From the NCBI GenBank assembly GCA_950097015.1, contig CATNEN010000012.1, positions 3,403,501 to 3,467,500 of the forward strand: 64,000 bases of DNA, in the 5' to 3' direction. Under the pieces are notes generated by a model, which was not told the DNA's origin, did not search any database, and saw only the letters and a program-made list of their open reading frames with translations. Below, piece by piece: positions 42,712-53,522 of this stretch (the first letter of the stretch is position 1; each line of letters starts with the position of its first letter). Made by a program: the position numbers and the translations under genes. Origin of the DNA: Macrostomum hystrix (Eukaryota; Platyhelminthes; Macrostomidae).

Positions 42712-44677
42712 ATGACTACAGGTCAACATCTGCAACCTGGTATGAATTTACTATGGTGTATGAATTATCAAACACCGACATTCTTTTGATCTTTATCAAA
42801 CTCCGACACTCTTTGATCTTTATCAATATCCGACACTCTTTGATCTCTATCAATATCCGACACTCTGTGATCTCTATCAATATCCGACACTCTGTGATCT
42901 CTATCAATATCCGACACTCTGTGATCTCTATCAATATCCGACACTCTTTGATCTTTATCAATATCCGACACTCTTTGATCTTTTTTTCAAACTCCGACAC
43001 TCTTTGATCTCTGCCAAACATCGACAGTCTTTGATCTCTATCGAACTCCGATACACTTTGATCTAATAAAACACTGACACTTTTTGATCTCTTTGAAACG
43101 TCGGCACTCTTTGATCTCTATCAATATCCGACACTCATTGATCTCTACCAAAAATCGATACTCTTAGACTTTGAGCAAGCACAAATCTCAATCTAACCAT
43201 AAGCAGCAGCAGCAATTGTCGGTAGTTCGATTCTCCTCATAATTGCCCTGACCACGACGCGAATCGGAGCGGAAGAGCCGATTCCCAGACTCAGCCTGCT
43301 CTACCGCGGCGCCAACCTCCAGCTGATGCAGTTGGCTTCAGGCCAGACATTCGTTGAGCCCCTGATAGCATACGAAGCCGGTGGCGTCTGCCAAGCGACT
43401 GTCCACTATGACTACCTGTCCTCCAGCTACTCTCTGTCTCTGCCGATTGTTGTCGATTCGGTTGGAAATCCGGGCGCGTCTGTCTTCGTACTGCGAGAGC
43501 TCCGCTCCCAGTCGCTAGTGGACGGTGGCGACGTCCGCGCCGCCTGCCGCCTCGACGATCGAGTCGGTGGGGCCGCACGACTGCGCTTCCTCTGCCCGAC
43601 CTTCGAGCGCTGCGAGCAGATCCGCTGGACCCTGACGGCCAGCCCGGCAGCGCTGGCCGACTTTGTGCAGCTCAGTCTGGTAGGCGGAGTCGATGGCCGG
43701 CTGGTGTCGCTCAGCAACAGGCCGATCCGTACTCTGCCACCGGTGGCAGCGACCTGCGAGCCAGACTGGGTCGTGTTCCACCGACGTCAGGACGCTACAC
43801 TGTCGTTTCGACAGAATTGGGCCACCTACGTTAGAGGATTCGGGCATCCGGAATCCAACTATTGGATGGGTGGGTCCAGAAGCTTCAGTTGATAACTGAT
43901 TGTGAGCTCACAATGGGGTCCGGTGTGTGGCGATTCTGTTGTGTGCTCATTGTCTGTTAAAGTACTCGATACACAAGTAGTCAGGAGTGTGACTGGGGAG
44001 TGGGACTGATGAGTGTGACTGAGGAGTGTGACTGAGGAGTGTGACTGAGGAGTGTGACTGAGGAGTGTGACTGAGGAGTGTGACTGAGGAGTGTGACTGA
44101 GGAGTGTGACTGAGGAGTGGGACTGAGGAGTGTGACTGGGGAGTGTGACTCAGCAATGTGAGGCCACATCAAAGTAAGGGTATGCACGGTCCCCGGAGCA
44201 ACCTGATGTCTCGCCGCTTCCAAACCGACCCAAGCAGGCCTTGAGCAGCTGAGCGCTCGCACGGTAGGCAGCCTGTTCTACGCCAACTGTCGCCTGCGCA
44301 TCGAAGTGCAAACAATGGCCGGTCAGGCGCTCTGGGGTGAGTGGTCGGGCTTGAAGGTGCAGCCGGCCAGCGACAACTTCAGGCTGAACGTGACGGGGCC
44401 CAACAGCGCCGGCACCTTGGACCCCGGGAGGACGCTGGTGAACGAAAATGACGCGCCCTTCAGCGCCTTCGACAATGGCGGCTCGGTCGGTGGCACCCTG
44501 TGCTCCAGACAGCACGCCGGCGCTGGCTGGTGGTTCAACAGCTGCTACTCCATCCTGCTCCACGGCCTGTTTTCTAACAGTCTGGTGCCAGACGATCATC
44601 ACAATGTCAATCAGGTGAACCAGTTTGGCACATGGACCCAGGTTTCCAAGTCTAAGATGATGTTCAAATGCTGGTAA
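42712..44677 (+). CDS. Secreted fibrinogen-related protein, about 371 aa
   Basis: Exons 42712-42721 (only M-T-T-A), about 43204-43869 and 44238-44677, in agreeing phases. A short Ala run then a signal-anchor-like stretch (IVGSSILLIIALTTTRIG) shows secretion. Residues of about 35-190 form an unrecognised region with several Cys (GGVCQATVHYDYLSSSYSLS, ARLRFLCPTFERCEQIRWTL), perhaps a lectin-like beta-sandwich. The C-terminal part is a fibrinogen-like domain: DWVVFHRRQDATLSFRQNWA and NYWMGLEQL, then CSRQHAGAGWWFNSCYSILL. FReD proteins bind acetylated or other glycans in immunity or act in the extracellular matrix. The usual calcium-binding Asp-rich loop is altered (AFDNGGSVGG), so calcium binding is doubtful. 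Tandem AG acceptors at exon 2 would vary only the number of Ala residues. Confidence 0.82.
42775..43150. repeat. 27-bp minisatellite in intron 1 of the fibrinogen-related gene
   Basis: Regular core of about 7 units (CCGACACTCTGTGATCTCTA then TCAATAT) at 42,800-42,980, with decayed units to 43,150. Confidence 0.92.
43980..44150. repeat. 13-bp minisatellite in intron 2 of the fibrinogen-related gene
   Basis: About 13 units of GAGGAGTGTGACT between exons ending at 43869 and starting at 44238. Confidence 0.94.
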
Positions 44678-44692
44678 CTTCCGCTTATTAAA

Positions 44693-44698
44693 AATAAA
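44693..44698 (+). promoter_or_regulatory. Polyadenylation signal AATAAA of the fibrinogen-related gene
   Basis: AATAAA 16 bp after the TAA stop (TTAAAAATAAATTCC); a very short 3'UTR. Confidence 0.65.
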
Positions 44699-44704
44699 TT
44701 CCTA

Positions 44705-47560
44705 TGTTGTGCTATACTACTTGCAGTAAGCGCGGTGAATTGTAAAAAGACAAGATACTGCCACGCCACACTTCATTAGCAGTTCGGTGTCAATGGCTGT
44801 GAAATATGAGATTTCAGTATGATATTTTTCAACGACTTTTGAGTTCAAAATTGTTGAGTTCTTGCTGTCCTAATCTCTGCAACTTTGTTTCTACGGCTCG
44901 TGATATTTTCTCTCTTTCCAAATAATACTTCTCTCATCCATTTTCTCCCCCTCGCTCTCTCTCTCTTTCTCCCCCTCGCTCTCTCTCTCTCTATCTCCCA
45001 TTGCTCTCTCTTTATTCCCCTCGATCTCTATCTTTCTCCCCCTCGCTCTCTCTCTATCTCCCCATTGCTCTCTCTTTCTCCCCCTCGCTCTCTCTTCCTC
45101 CCCCCTCGCTCTATCTTTCTCCCCCCGAACTCACACTTTTTTTCTCAAATTTCGGTTCTTAGAACCTCCCAGTCCAAATTTATCAGCTGAAAGGCTGTAT
45201 AAGTTTTTATTTCTACCTTGACATGCAATTAGAAAAATTATTTTTCTAAAACAAAATCTTCTGACGTGAGAAAGGTCCGATTGTCAACATTAATTATGAT
45301 AATCATTTTGTACTTTTATTAATTTGTGGAGATCCGAAATATACAGCTTAGAGCAGGTTGATGAATGAGATCCAGACTCATTTTACACTTGCATTACAAC
45401 CTTGACTAGCAATATGAGCCAACTTTGGGTTTTTTGCCTTTCGGCTTTGAGCACAGGATGCTTGACACATCCTCCTCATTCCATCAGCTCATGTTGGCAT
45501 TGTGTCTACGATATTGTGCACTCACTTTCCCTTTCCTGTTCTACGCATTGAGTTATTTCTTTACACATCCACTCCACACACCTATCACAGCACTCACCTG
45601 GGCTGGGACAGGTCGTTTGTGTTACTATTTTTAGCAATAGACCAGCCCCAGTGCTCAAGCTAGGTGACTCACAGTCCACCGCCTGACACAGTAGACTAAG
45701 AAATGCCAATCCCCATGCACCCAACCTCACCTCAGCTAACCCCCGTCACTACCCTCCCTGGGGGAAGGAAGCAGCGCGCGCGCACTGTACTCTGCTAGTT
45801 CTGCTCCCTAATTCTTTCAGCTTTTTTCTCCCCATTCTCAGGTTCTCGGCTTGGCTTGGCGGTGGGGTGGGTGAACGGACAAGGCCTTGCGCGTGGCACA
45901 AACGGGAGCTAGCCGTTTGTTTCCATTTGACAGTCCAACCCAATCTGTGTGTGTGCTAACCCCAGGTCTACTTCCTGCATTGCTTCCTCGACCAATGGGA
46001 GCGCATTGTTAAGTCACGAAGAAAATGCCTTTTTAACGAACGGGCTTTTGAAGCTAGCGAACGTGAATTAGTAGCAAAGCTGCTCAGCAATAACACACGA
46101 CAGCAAGGGGTGGCAACTCTGCTGGTCGTTTTGTGCTTTTGTGGTCCATATGCTTTAATTAACTAGCTGTGATTTTTGCAGGAATTCACAACGAATTCCA
46201 AATAAAAGGGTAAGTGATTGATTGATTGATTGATTGATTAATTGATTGATTGATTGATGCATTGATATTTAAGAATTATTGTAAATTTATAATATTATAA
46301 ATTTTGAACTTGAATTTTAAAATAGTAAAATGTAGAAACTAGGAGTCTATATTTAGGAAATCTTAGAACTGGTCGTAGTAAATTATTGAATTTAAAAGTT
46401 TTGAAGATTAGTGACATACCTTTGTTCTCGCTTTAAAAAAACGGTTGGTGTTCAGTTGATTATAGCTATTGCAATTATGCATGAGTCACCCATTCTGCAG
46501 TCTGTAACTCAGCGACCCAATACACGCACATTAGTCCACGGCACACGTTAAGTGCTCAGGCGGCGTTGAGCTGGGCTTTTCTGTCATTCCCTACCACCCT
46601 GTGTGCATGCGCGTGTGTCGTCTCATTGTGTGAATAGCCTTTCTAGCCAGGCCAAAGCTGACCCCTAGATTCGCAGAAGAAGAACACTTGTGAAAAATAG
46701 AATACAACAAGGCTAAACAAGCTGCTTTTGGATTTTACGATTTTCCTAAGTCGCATTATCAGCAAATAAGACAAACTATTTACAACTGCTTGGCCTGCAA
46801 AAACTATCTATAAAAAGAAACAATTGATAAGAGAACACCTGAAAGATTTCTAACCTGGGTCATACCGATTAGATATTTTATAAGTCTGTACAAAACGGCC
46901 TGCATATATACACTAAAAATCGATTGTGTACGGCTCTGTGCTTTGTCCTGTCAGGAAGGAAGCTAGAGTAATTCACGGGGCAATAGGTGTAGGTGTGTGT
47001 GTGTGCTGACTCGCTGAGTAGTAACTGCATGACTCACTGCCAAACAATTACCTCTCTCTATACTGTGTGTTAGTGCTTGACCCACGCCTAAGCAGTTGGG
47101 CATGCAGTAAGGGCGCATATTTTAACAGCCACCCCCAACACACGGCCGGAATGCTATAGAATGCATAGCTATAGCTATTGAAAAACATTTTTATTCGGCA
47201 GCAAAGCCAACCAACCGTGCGCTCACAGAGAGAAGAGAGAGAGAAAGATAGAAGACAGAACGAGCCCTGCTTTCCCACACAACACCGCTTTGATTTGGTT
47301 CTGTGCCTATACTTCTGTGCCCAGCTCTCGGCCATATTAGCGCAGTCGAGTTGTGCAATATTATTTAGAAAATATAAGCAGAACAACAAGACGGCACCCT
47401 ACCCCCGCCATACAAACAGACACACCAATACCAACTGGCTATAGTGAAATTTAATAGGGTTCTACAACTAAATCAAAGCAATTCCACTTCCTGCCTCCAG
47501 TGTGTAATTGATATCGGCTACTGGCATCTAGTTTCGGACTGACTGACTGGCTGGCTGGCT
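44705..47560. other. Intergenic region and ETS upstream sequence
   Basis: Contains a C/T-rich (CTCTCTCTCCCC)-like tract at 44,930-45,130, a short (GATT)n at 46,213-46,255, and GC-rich sequence near 45,750-45,800. No exon is assigned. Leader exons of the ETS gene may lie here. Confidence 0.45.
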
Positions 47561-47563
47561 TGA

Positions 47564-48842
47564 ATGCGGGGCAACTGCAGCGAAGGCGTGGACCTGATGG
47601 CAGCCACCTGCGATGATGACGTCTGGGACCTGCTGCACGGTGCTGATGCTGCCTCCAGCTCCGGTGGCTTTATCGGCAGCGGCGACGGAGGCGGCGGGGG
47701 CGTTGTGTCTGTGTCGCTAATGAACGGCTCAGCAGAAAGCTTCCTAGACGAAATTGACAATGTGAGTTCAGAAAGCGCGCATTCGAACCCTGTTTCAGAA
47801 TCCGAATTCACCTCCAAACAATGCCCAACCCCAATCATCAGTCCGACGCCTTCATGATCGAGGATGTCAATCAGGCACTGGACGAGTGGCTCCGCAGCCC
47901 TGCGGGATCGTGTGACTTCACCGCGGCGACAACTTCGTCGGCGTCAACAACAGCAGCAGCAGCAGCAGCATCGTTGTACGCTACGACGGCCAACTGCAGC
48001 GATGCCACAGAGACAAGCAGCAGTCTAGGCAGCATTGTAGAGGAAGACGATATTGATGAGGCCATAGACTATGATGTGCAACGAATCAAAATGTCTCTTG
48101 AGCAGCAACAGCAGCAGCAGCCGCGGCGGACAGTCAACGGGGCGGCAATCAACCAGTTTGAGGCCGGTCAGCAAAACCTGCTCAGACAGCAAAGGCTCAG
48201 AGGTGAGAGAGGGAGCTTGTATGCCTTGACCCCTCAACCCCTGCCCCCAGCTCAACAGACGGGACAGCCAAACCAGAGCTCCTGCAGTCCCGGTCTATTG
48301 TTCCCTGTGTTTGCATCTCTCAGGAAGCTGTGTGCGCGCGGGTGTGTGCGTGCTGCAAGAGAAAGTAGAATGAGTAACCATGAGTTTTTATTAACAATTC
48401 AGACTTGTTTTCGGGGCCATTGTATTTAGAAAACACCATTTTGCCTTTCAACTTTTATAAATTCCTTTTTGTCGTTTGTTATCTGGTATTTCAGAACAAT
48501 TCAGCAAAATTTGGTACTACTCTTAAACAGTAGTAAAAGCTTCTATTTTCTAGGCTTATTGTTCGATAAGTTTTTTTATTTTCAAGTGAAATAAATTTCT
48601 AATTTCCAAGCAAATTCCCCCTTGCCCTCAGGTGAAAGTGACCAGCTGATTGAGAACGCCGCTTCTTCGCCTAACAGACCGTCGCTGCTGCGACCCCCAG
48701 CCAGTCCGCCTCGCTGCTATGGCCTCCTGGACGAGGTCACGGATCCGCCAATGCAGCTTGCGTTGAGTGGGCTTCAGCAGCAGCAGCGCCAGCAGCTGTG
48801 CAGAACTATGCAGAACAGTCAGCAGCAACAGCAGCAGCAACA

Positions 48843-48873
<31 letters not shown>

Positions 48874-50115
48874 AGGCGCTACACTCACACGCGCATCAAG
48901 ACAGCCCATCGACCATTGACCTGCGATCGAATTGAAATACTTGACCCTCAAGCTACGCTGACCTCTGCTGCGGCAGCTGCGGCAGCAAGACAACAACTGC
49001 AGCAGCAGAAGCAGCAGCAACAGCAGCAGCAGCAACAACAGCATCAGAAATCCTGCTTGGATCGAGTCGAATTCCTTCCAGACGATCTGCAACTCATCCA
49101 GTGCCCGCGACGGCGACGTGACGGCCCTGGAGGCTGCGTAAGCGGAGTCGGAAGCGGCGGTGGCGGCGGCACTGGACAGACTTACCTGTGGGAATTCCTG
49201 CTGGACCTGCTGCAGAATCCGCGCTATTCGCCCCGTTTCATCCGCTGGTTAGATCGGGACCGGGGCGTCTTCAAGCTGGTGGACAGCCGCGCTGTGTCCC
49301 GCCTGTGGGGCATGCTCAAAAATAAGCCAGATATGACTTACGAGACCATGGGCCGAGCGCTGAGGTGAGTCATTGCTGGGATTATGTTTGCAGGAGGGCT
49401 GTTGGCACTGGCGTATTTTTGTTGACAGTAAACCCTGAGCACATGGTGCGTACATCTGCCCTGACTTTCTCATCGTCAGGCAGTGTGCACTCTCACCGTG
49501 CCTTGGAGGTTGGCCCTCAAGGGCGTAAATTGCACGAAAAGCCCCCAAGCCTTCTCTCCGTGGCAGCCCCACAAATGAATGCGGGACCTTGGTGCGAGAG
49601 GTAAACGCTTTAGACCACTCTGCCACTCACCCCGATACCGAAATCCAGATTTCTACTTTGCCTATTAGTTCCAGCTGTCTTGACTATTGACTGAAATTCC
49701 TGAGCTGCCAATTTTTTCGATTCCAGTATTAACGCTTTATATTCTTGGAAACCTGTTCAACCTGAGGGGGTGAGTGACAAATGACGGAGCGTTTGAATCT
49801 CCCACCAAGGAGATTCAACTCCCACTAAGAAGCGTCCCTGAGCTCGATTTCGCGGTGAGGCCACATTCTTTTGGGCGCAGTCACGGAGAGCAATTTACGC
49901 CCTTGAGGCCCTAGAGTGAGAGTGTATACTGCGTGACAATAGAAAGTCAGGGCAGATGCATAGTGACAATTATTGCGGTTAAATATTTACTGGAGCATTG
50001 CTAAATATTGATTTCCCAATTCAGGTACTACTACGCCAGAGGCATCCTGAACAAGGTGGACGGCCAGAGATTGGTCTACCAGTTTGCTAACCTGAAGAAG
50101 ATGTGTGACAGTTGA
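47564..50115 (+). CDS. ETS transcription factor of the ELF/E74 type, 460 aa
   Basis: Exons 47564-47761, 47842-48202, 48632-49364, 50025-50115, phases agreeing. An in-frame TGA sits directly before the ATG. The N-terminal 340 residues are low-complexity and acidic: [37 protein letters not shown], several poly-Ala and two CAG-encoded poly-Gln runs. The C-terminus is the ETS DNA-binding winged helix: [52 protein letters not shown], then [32 protein letters not shown] and the two DNA-contacting Arg of GRALRYYY are intact, and the sequence is closest to ELF1/2/4 and Drosophila E74. No Pointed domain is seen. The protein ends 10 residues after the domain. It should bind GGAA sites in the nucleus. 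Confidence 0.92.
48815..48875 (+). repeat. In-frame CAG/CAA tract encoding poly-Gln in the ETS gene
   Basis: About 18 consecutive Gln codons, mixed CAG and CAA. A second, shorter mixed tract lies at about 49,000-49,045. Confidence 0.95.
49389..49637 (-). mobile_element. SINE family A copy, internally deleted, in ETS intron 3
   Basis: Minus-orientation copy: shared CTGACTTTCTCATCGTCAGG, TTGGCCCTCAAGGGCGTAAA and head region. It lacks part of the CA-rich body present at 10.5 and 53.8 kb. Confidence 0.82.
49766..49962 (+). mobile_element. SINE family A copy, 3'-truncated, in ETS intron 3
   Basis: Plus-orientation copy: GAGCTCGATTTCGCGGTGAG, TTACGCCCTTGAGGCC, then GAAAGTCAGGGCAGATG. It is inverted relative to the copy 130 bp to its left. 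Confidence 0.75.
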
Positions 50116-51900
50116 TTTTAAATAGGATGTTTTTGAATCGGCGGCTGTGACCAATTTATTCTCCTGTAGTCTTCGACCACATTCCATGCCAATTCTTTAG
50201 TTGCAGACCCTCACCTTTTTATTCTGCCCTCTGGTCAAAGCGTCCTCTGACCTAGCATGGGGTCAAAGCAATTCGCTTGGCATATCATTACGTAAGCATA
50301 CTCTCAGTTAACTCTAGGCCATTCGTCGATATAATTAGCTATATCAGATGCATTGTCATGTTGTCTAGCCAACAAGTGAGTCAAAATTATTGAGATTTTA
50401 CCATAGACAATTAGTCACAGCGCACTAATGCTCCTGTCTATGGCAGAGAGCCCTACTTTTAGATGATAGTAGGGCGTGCAACAAAGCCATAGACACTCGC
50501 TGAGCGCACTCGTGGTCATAGGCGTTGATCTTTTTAATTCGACAACAGTCAGGCTTCGTCGTGCTTTATCTCTCCGTTAGAAAAAATTCGAAAATTATTT
50601 TTGTTTATCATAAAATAGGCGGTCTGTTCCAGAGTTTCAAGAGCGTAATCTGCCTACGCAGAATGTCAAGCTAACTTTAAATAATTTAATCAGTCGAGCT
50701 AACGTCCTAATTAGTCCACAATTGACCCCAAAGCAAGCATTCAAGTGTGTTTGTTAATTAAACAGCAGCAAAAACTCCCCTGCCTCTGCATTTTCTTGCA
50801 ATTTTCCTGCATAGCACGTACTAAAGAAGCTTTTTAATTACTTGTTGGTTCTGTTGCATCTGTTTCCGTGTTTCCAGTTCCAAGTTATGCTTTTATTTAG
50901 CGTTGACGCTATAAAGCGCAACCAAACTACGCCACGCACCAACATACTGTACAATTACACATTCTACCAGTACAAAAATTGTTGTTCTTCAATGAAATCT
51001 AACTACAAGATGAGTGTAAAAACTTCCATTGCTGCCACATTTTCACTATAAAGTAATTCCCGTACCTCTACATACTCCATAATTATAGTGACTTCCGTAT
51101 TCTTTACCTGATTATGATGATGATATTGCATTCATTGAAGGCCCACTTTGTCCAATTGTAAATTGCATGTACTCACTAAAGCACAATCAATTAGCTAAGA
51201 ACTGAAATTGGGCCTTCTTTGATTCTAAGCCTTACCAATAACCTTTTTGCTGCTTGATGCCTGCTAGATAAATTGTTTCAATTCCAAAGCCTGCATTCCA
51301 AATAGATAATTACATATAAGCAACTCTTAGGTACTATCTACCTTTCGGAAAATTATTATGAAAACATTACATGTGTGATTTTACCAGTTAAGCCTCTGTA
51401 AACTCGCTTATAAATGGAAATATATTTGCAACTTGACTGCTGCAAATGCACACTTAGCCATGTATGCACTCATTTGTATCGGAGCTGACATCCTTAAACA
51501 ATCTTTGCATGCGCACGCGGCTTGTATAGTCATCGACAAGCGCATTTGAAATTATACAACGGAATTTTTGTTAACAATCATTCATTTCTTGTTAAATGCT
51601 AAGCTTTAACAATAATTCCAAGATCCGTTAGTTTAAGCAAATGTCATTGGAGGAATGTATTTCAAATAAGTATACCCCCAACTGGCTCCTAATCCCCGTA
51701 ATGCCAACAGTAAAGTTTTCAGATTTTTTTCTATGATAGAATCAAGAAAAAACGCCAACAAGAACGAATGACTACCAATTACTATGAATACGAGCTATAG
51801 TCCATAGTGTAACCATTTTAAGAATTGGTTAAAACATAGAAACGATAAAAACTATTCATACTGGAAACAAGAGGGCTCGTTGCTAAATTGCTGTTTAGTA
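50116..51900. other. ETS 3' region and spacer, no gene seen
   Basis: AT-rich unique sequence. A short frame at 50842-51051 shows no domain. Confidence 0.5.
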
Positions 51901-51904
51901 GTCC

Positions 51905-52012
51905 TTGGTGTGGGCACTGGCACATCATTGAAGATAGTCAACCCATCGAGCCATTGAGAAGGCATGCACCGTTCCGCTGATCACATGCGGAGACAGATAC
52001 TATAAAACACTG
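51905..52012 (-). mobile_element. Old SINE family A fragment
   Basis: Diverged match to the 3' part of the family: GGGCACTGGCACATCATT, then GAGAAGGCA and GGAGACAGATAC. About 100 bp only. Confidence 0.5.
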
Positions 52013-52014
52013 AC

Positions 52015-53520
52015 CCATACATATAGAACCCATTAGTGAAGGGTGGAGAAAAAATGAACGCTTTTAGGCAATAAGTGCATCGCTACACACTTATTATTAA
52101 AAAAATCATTTTTGTTGCAGATGGCAGATGGCAGATGGAGCACGATAATCAAAAGCACGATAATTAAAAGATTGATAAACTGTACGTAAAATAATGGGCA
52201 AAGGCTTTTAACATAATGTAGTAAAAAAGCAATTCAAATGCATTAAACATATATTTAGAAAAATTTTGAAAGCTTTCTTTGAGAAAAAAGTTAACATTTT
52301 GTTTAAAATGTCAAGCAGCTGACTTTTAAAAATATTGTTTTTGTGAAATAACTACAATCAGCTGATATATCGTCATATCGACACCGTGTTCAAGAACGTT
52401 TTACGTTTATATGTTATTATAAATTACATGACAAAGAGTAATGGTACGTTAAGTGTGCCGATTTTTTTTGCCTTTTTTTTAATGTGTCTAGCAAAATCCT
52501 GCACTTGCCTGCAAACCAGAAATATTATTTTCCTTCTTATTTGCTGTTGCCACTCAGTGATAGACCTCCAGGCGCCAGTGGCCAGCAGCTATGTACATTT
52601 ATTTTTAATTGTATGGGCTAAAATATATTATTATATTTTACTATTATAATAGATTCTAATATACAGTTATGTTATACATATTCCTATAGCATATTTGGTG
52701 TTTAGGTTATGAATGCAATATTACTGATGTTTGATTTTTATGCTTACAATTTAGCTTGTCGGAGAGCTTAATGTATGAACTTATATATTTTAGCGGCAGA
52801 ACTAGCAAAAGAAGACAATAGAAGCCTGTAATTTATATTTTTGACAAAAATTATATGTTTCCTAATCATACTCCTTCTATAATGTAAATTGATTATGAAA
52901 ATGCTAAAACTATCCAATTTAAATGGCAAGTATTAAATGAGCTATGAGTAAAGAAAGCTGCACTGTTTATTACTTAGAATTGATCATCTGTATCATCATA
53001 GGTGTGTTAGCTAGCCCTTGTTTATATATAACATACCCATAAGTATGTTAGTTAATGTCAATAAAAATATAACAAAATTATAGCGCTAGTAAGGAGTTTC
53101 TAGAACTCAAATCCTATAAACACAAGTAATGATAGTAAACTTCTTACAATTTGTGTCTTAAGGCTAATATTATATTATGCCTACCAAAATGTTTTTATTT
53201 AAAAGAGATTTGCCAAGCTTCCATGTATTTTTTTAGCCAAGGGCCTACATATTCCTAATACTAATAGTATAGTTACTAAAGTAATCCAGAAAATTGAATT
53301 AAAGTATATTTAATAATCTATTTACTAGTAATCATGGGACTAACATTCACTATGGGACTTTTTTCCTCAGCCCTCACTGCTTAGAAAAGCTAAAATGAAA
53401 TCAATGTATTTGTTCCATCTTTTCTTGCAACTGACAATATAGCAGAGATCAGATAGGGCACTGTTTTTAAAGTTGCTCTTTTAACTGAGGACCGTTTTTC
53501 AGCTCTATTTACCAGTTGAG
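52015..53520. other. AT-rich spacer upstream of the F-box gene
   Basis: Very AT-rich, no coding frame of note. It should include the promoter of the F-box gene, but no core element is clear. Confidence 0.5.
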
Positions 53521-53522
53521 CC

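Noticed and set aside
45506-45730. Cys-rich minus-strand frame with a hydrophobic N-terminus
   Set aside because: It begins with GTG, no ATG fits, and a good splice donor in the middle has no partner exon that I could find.
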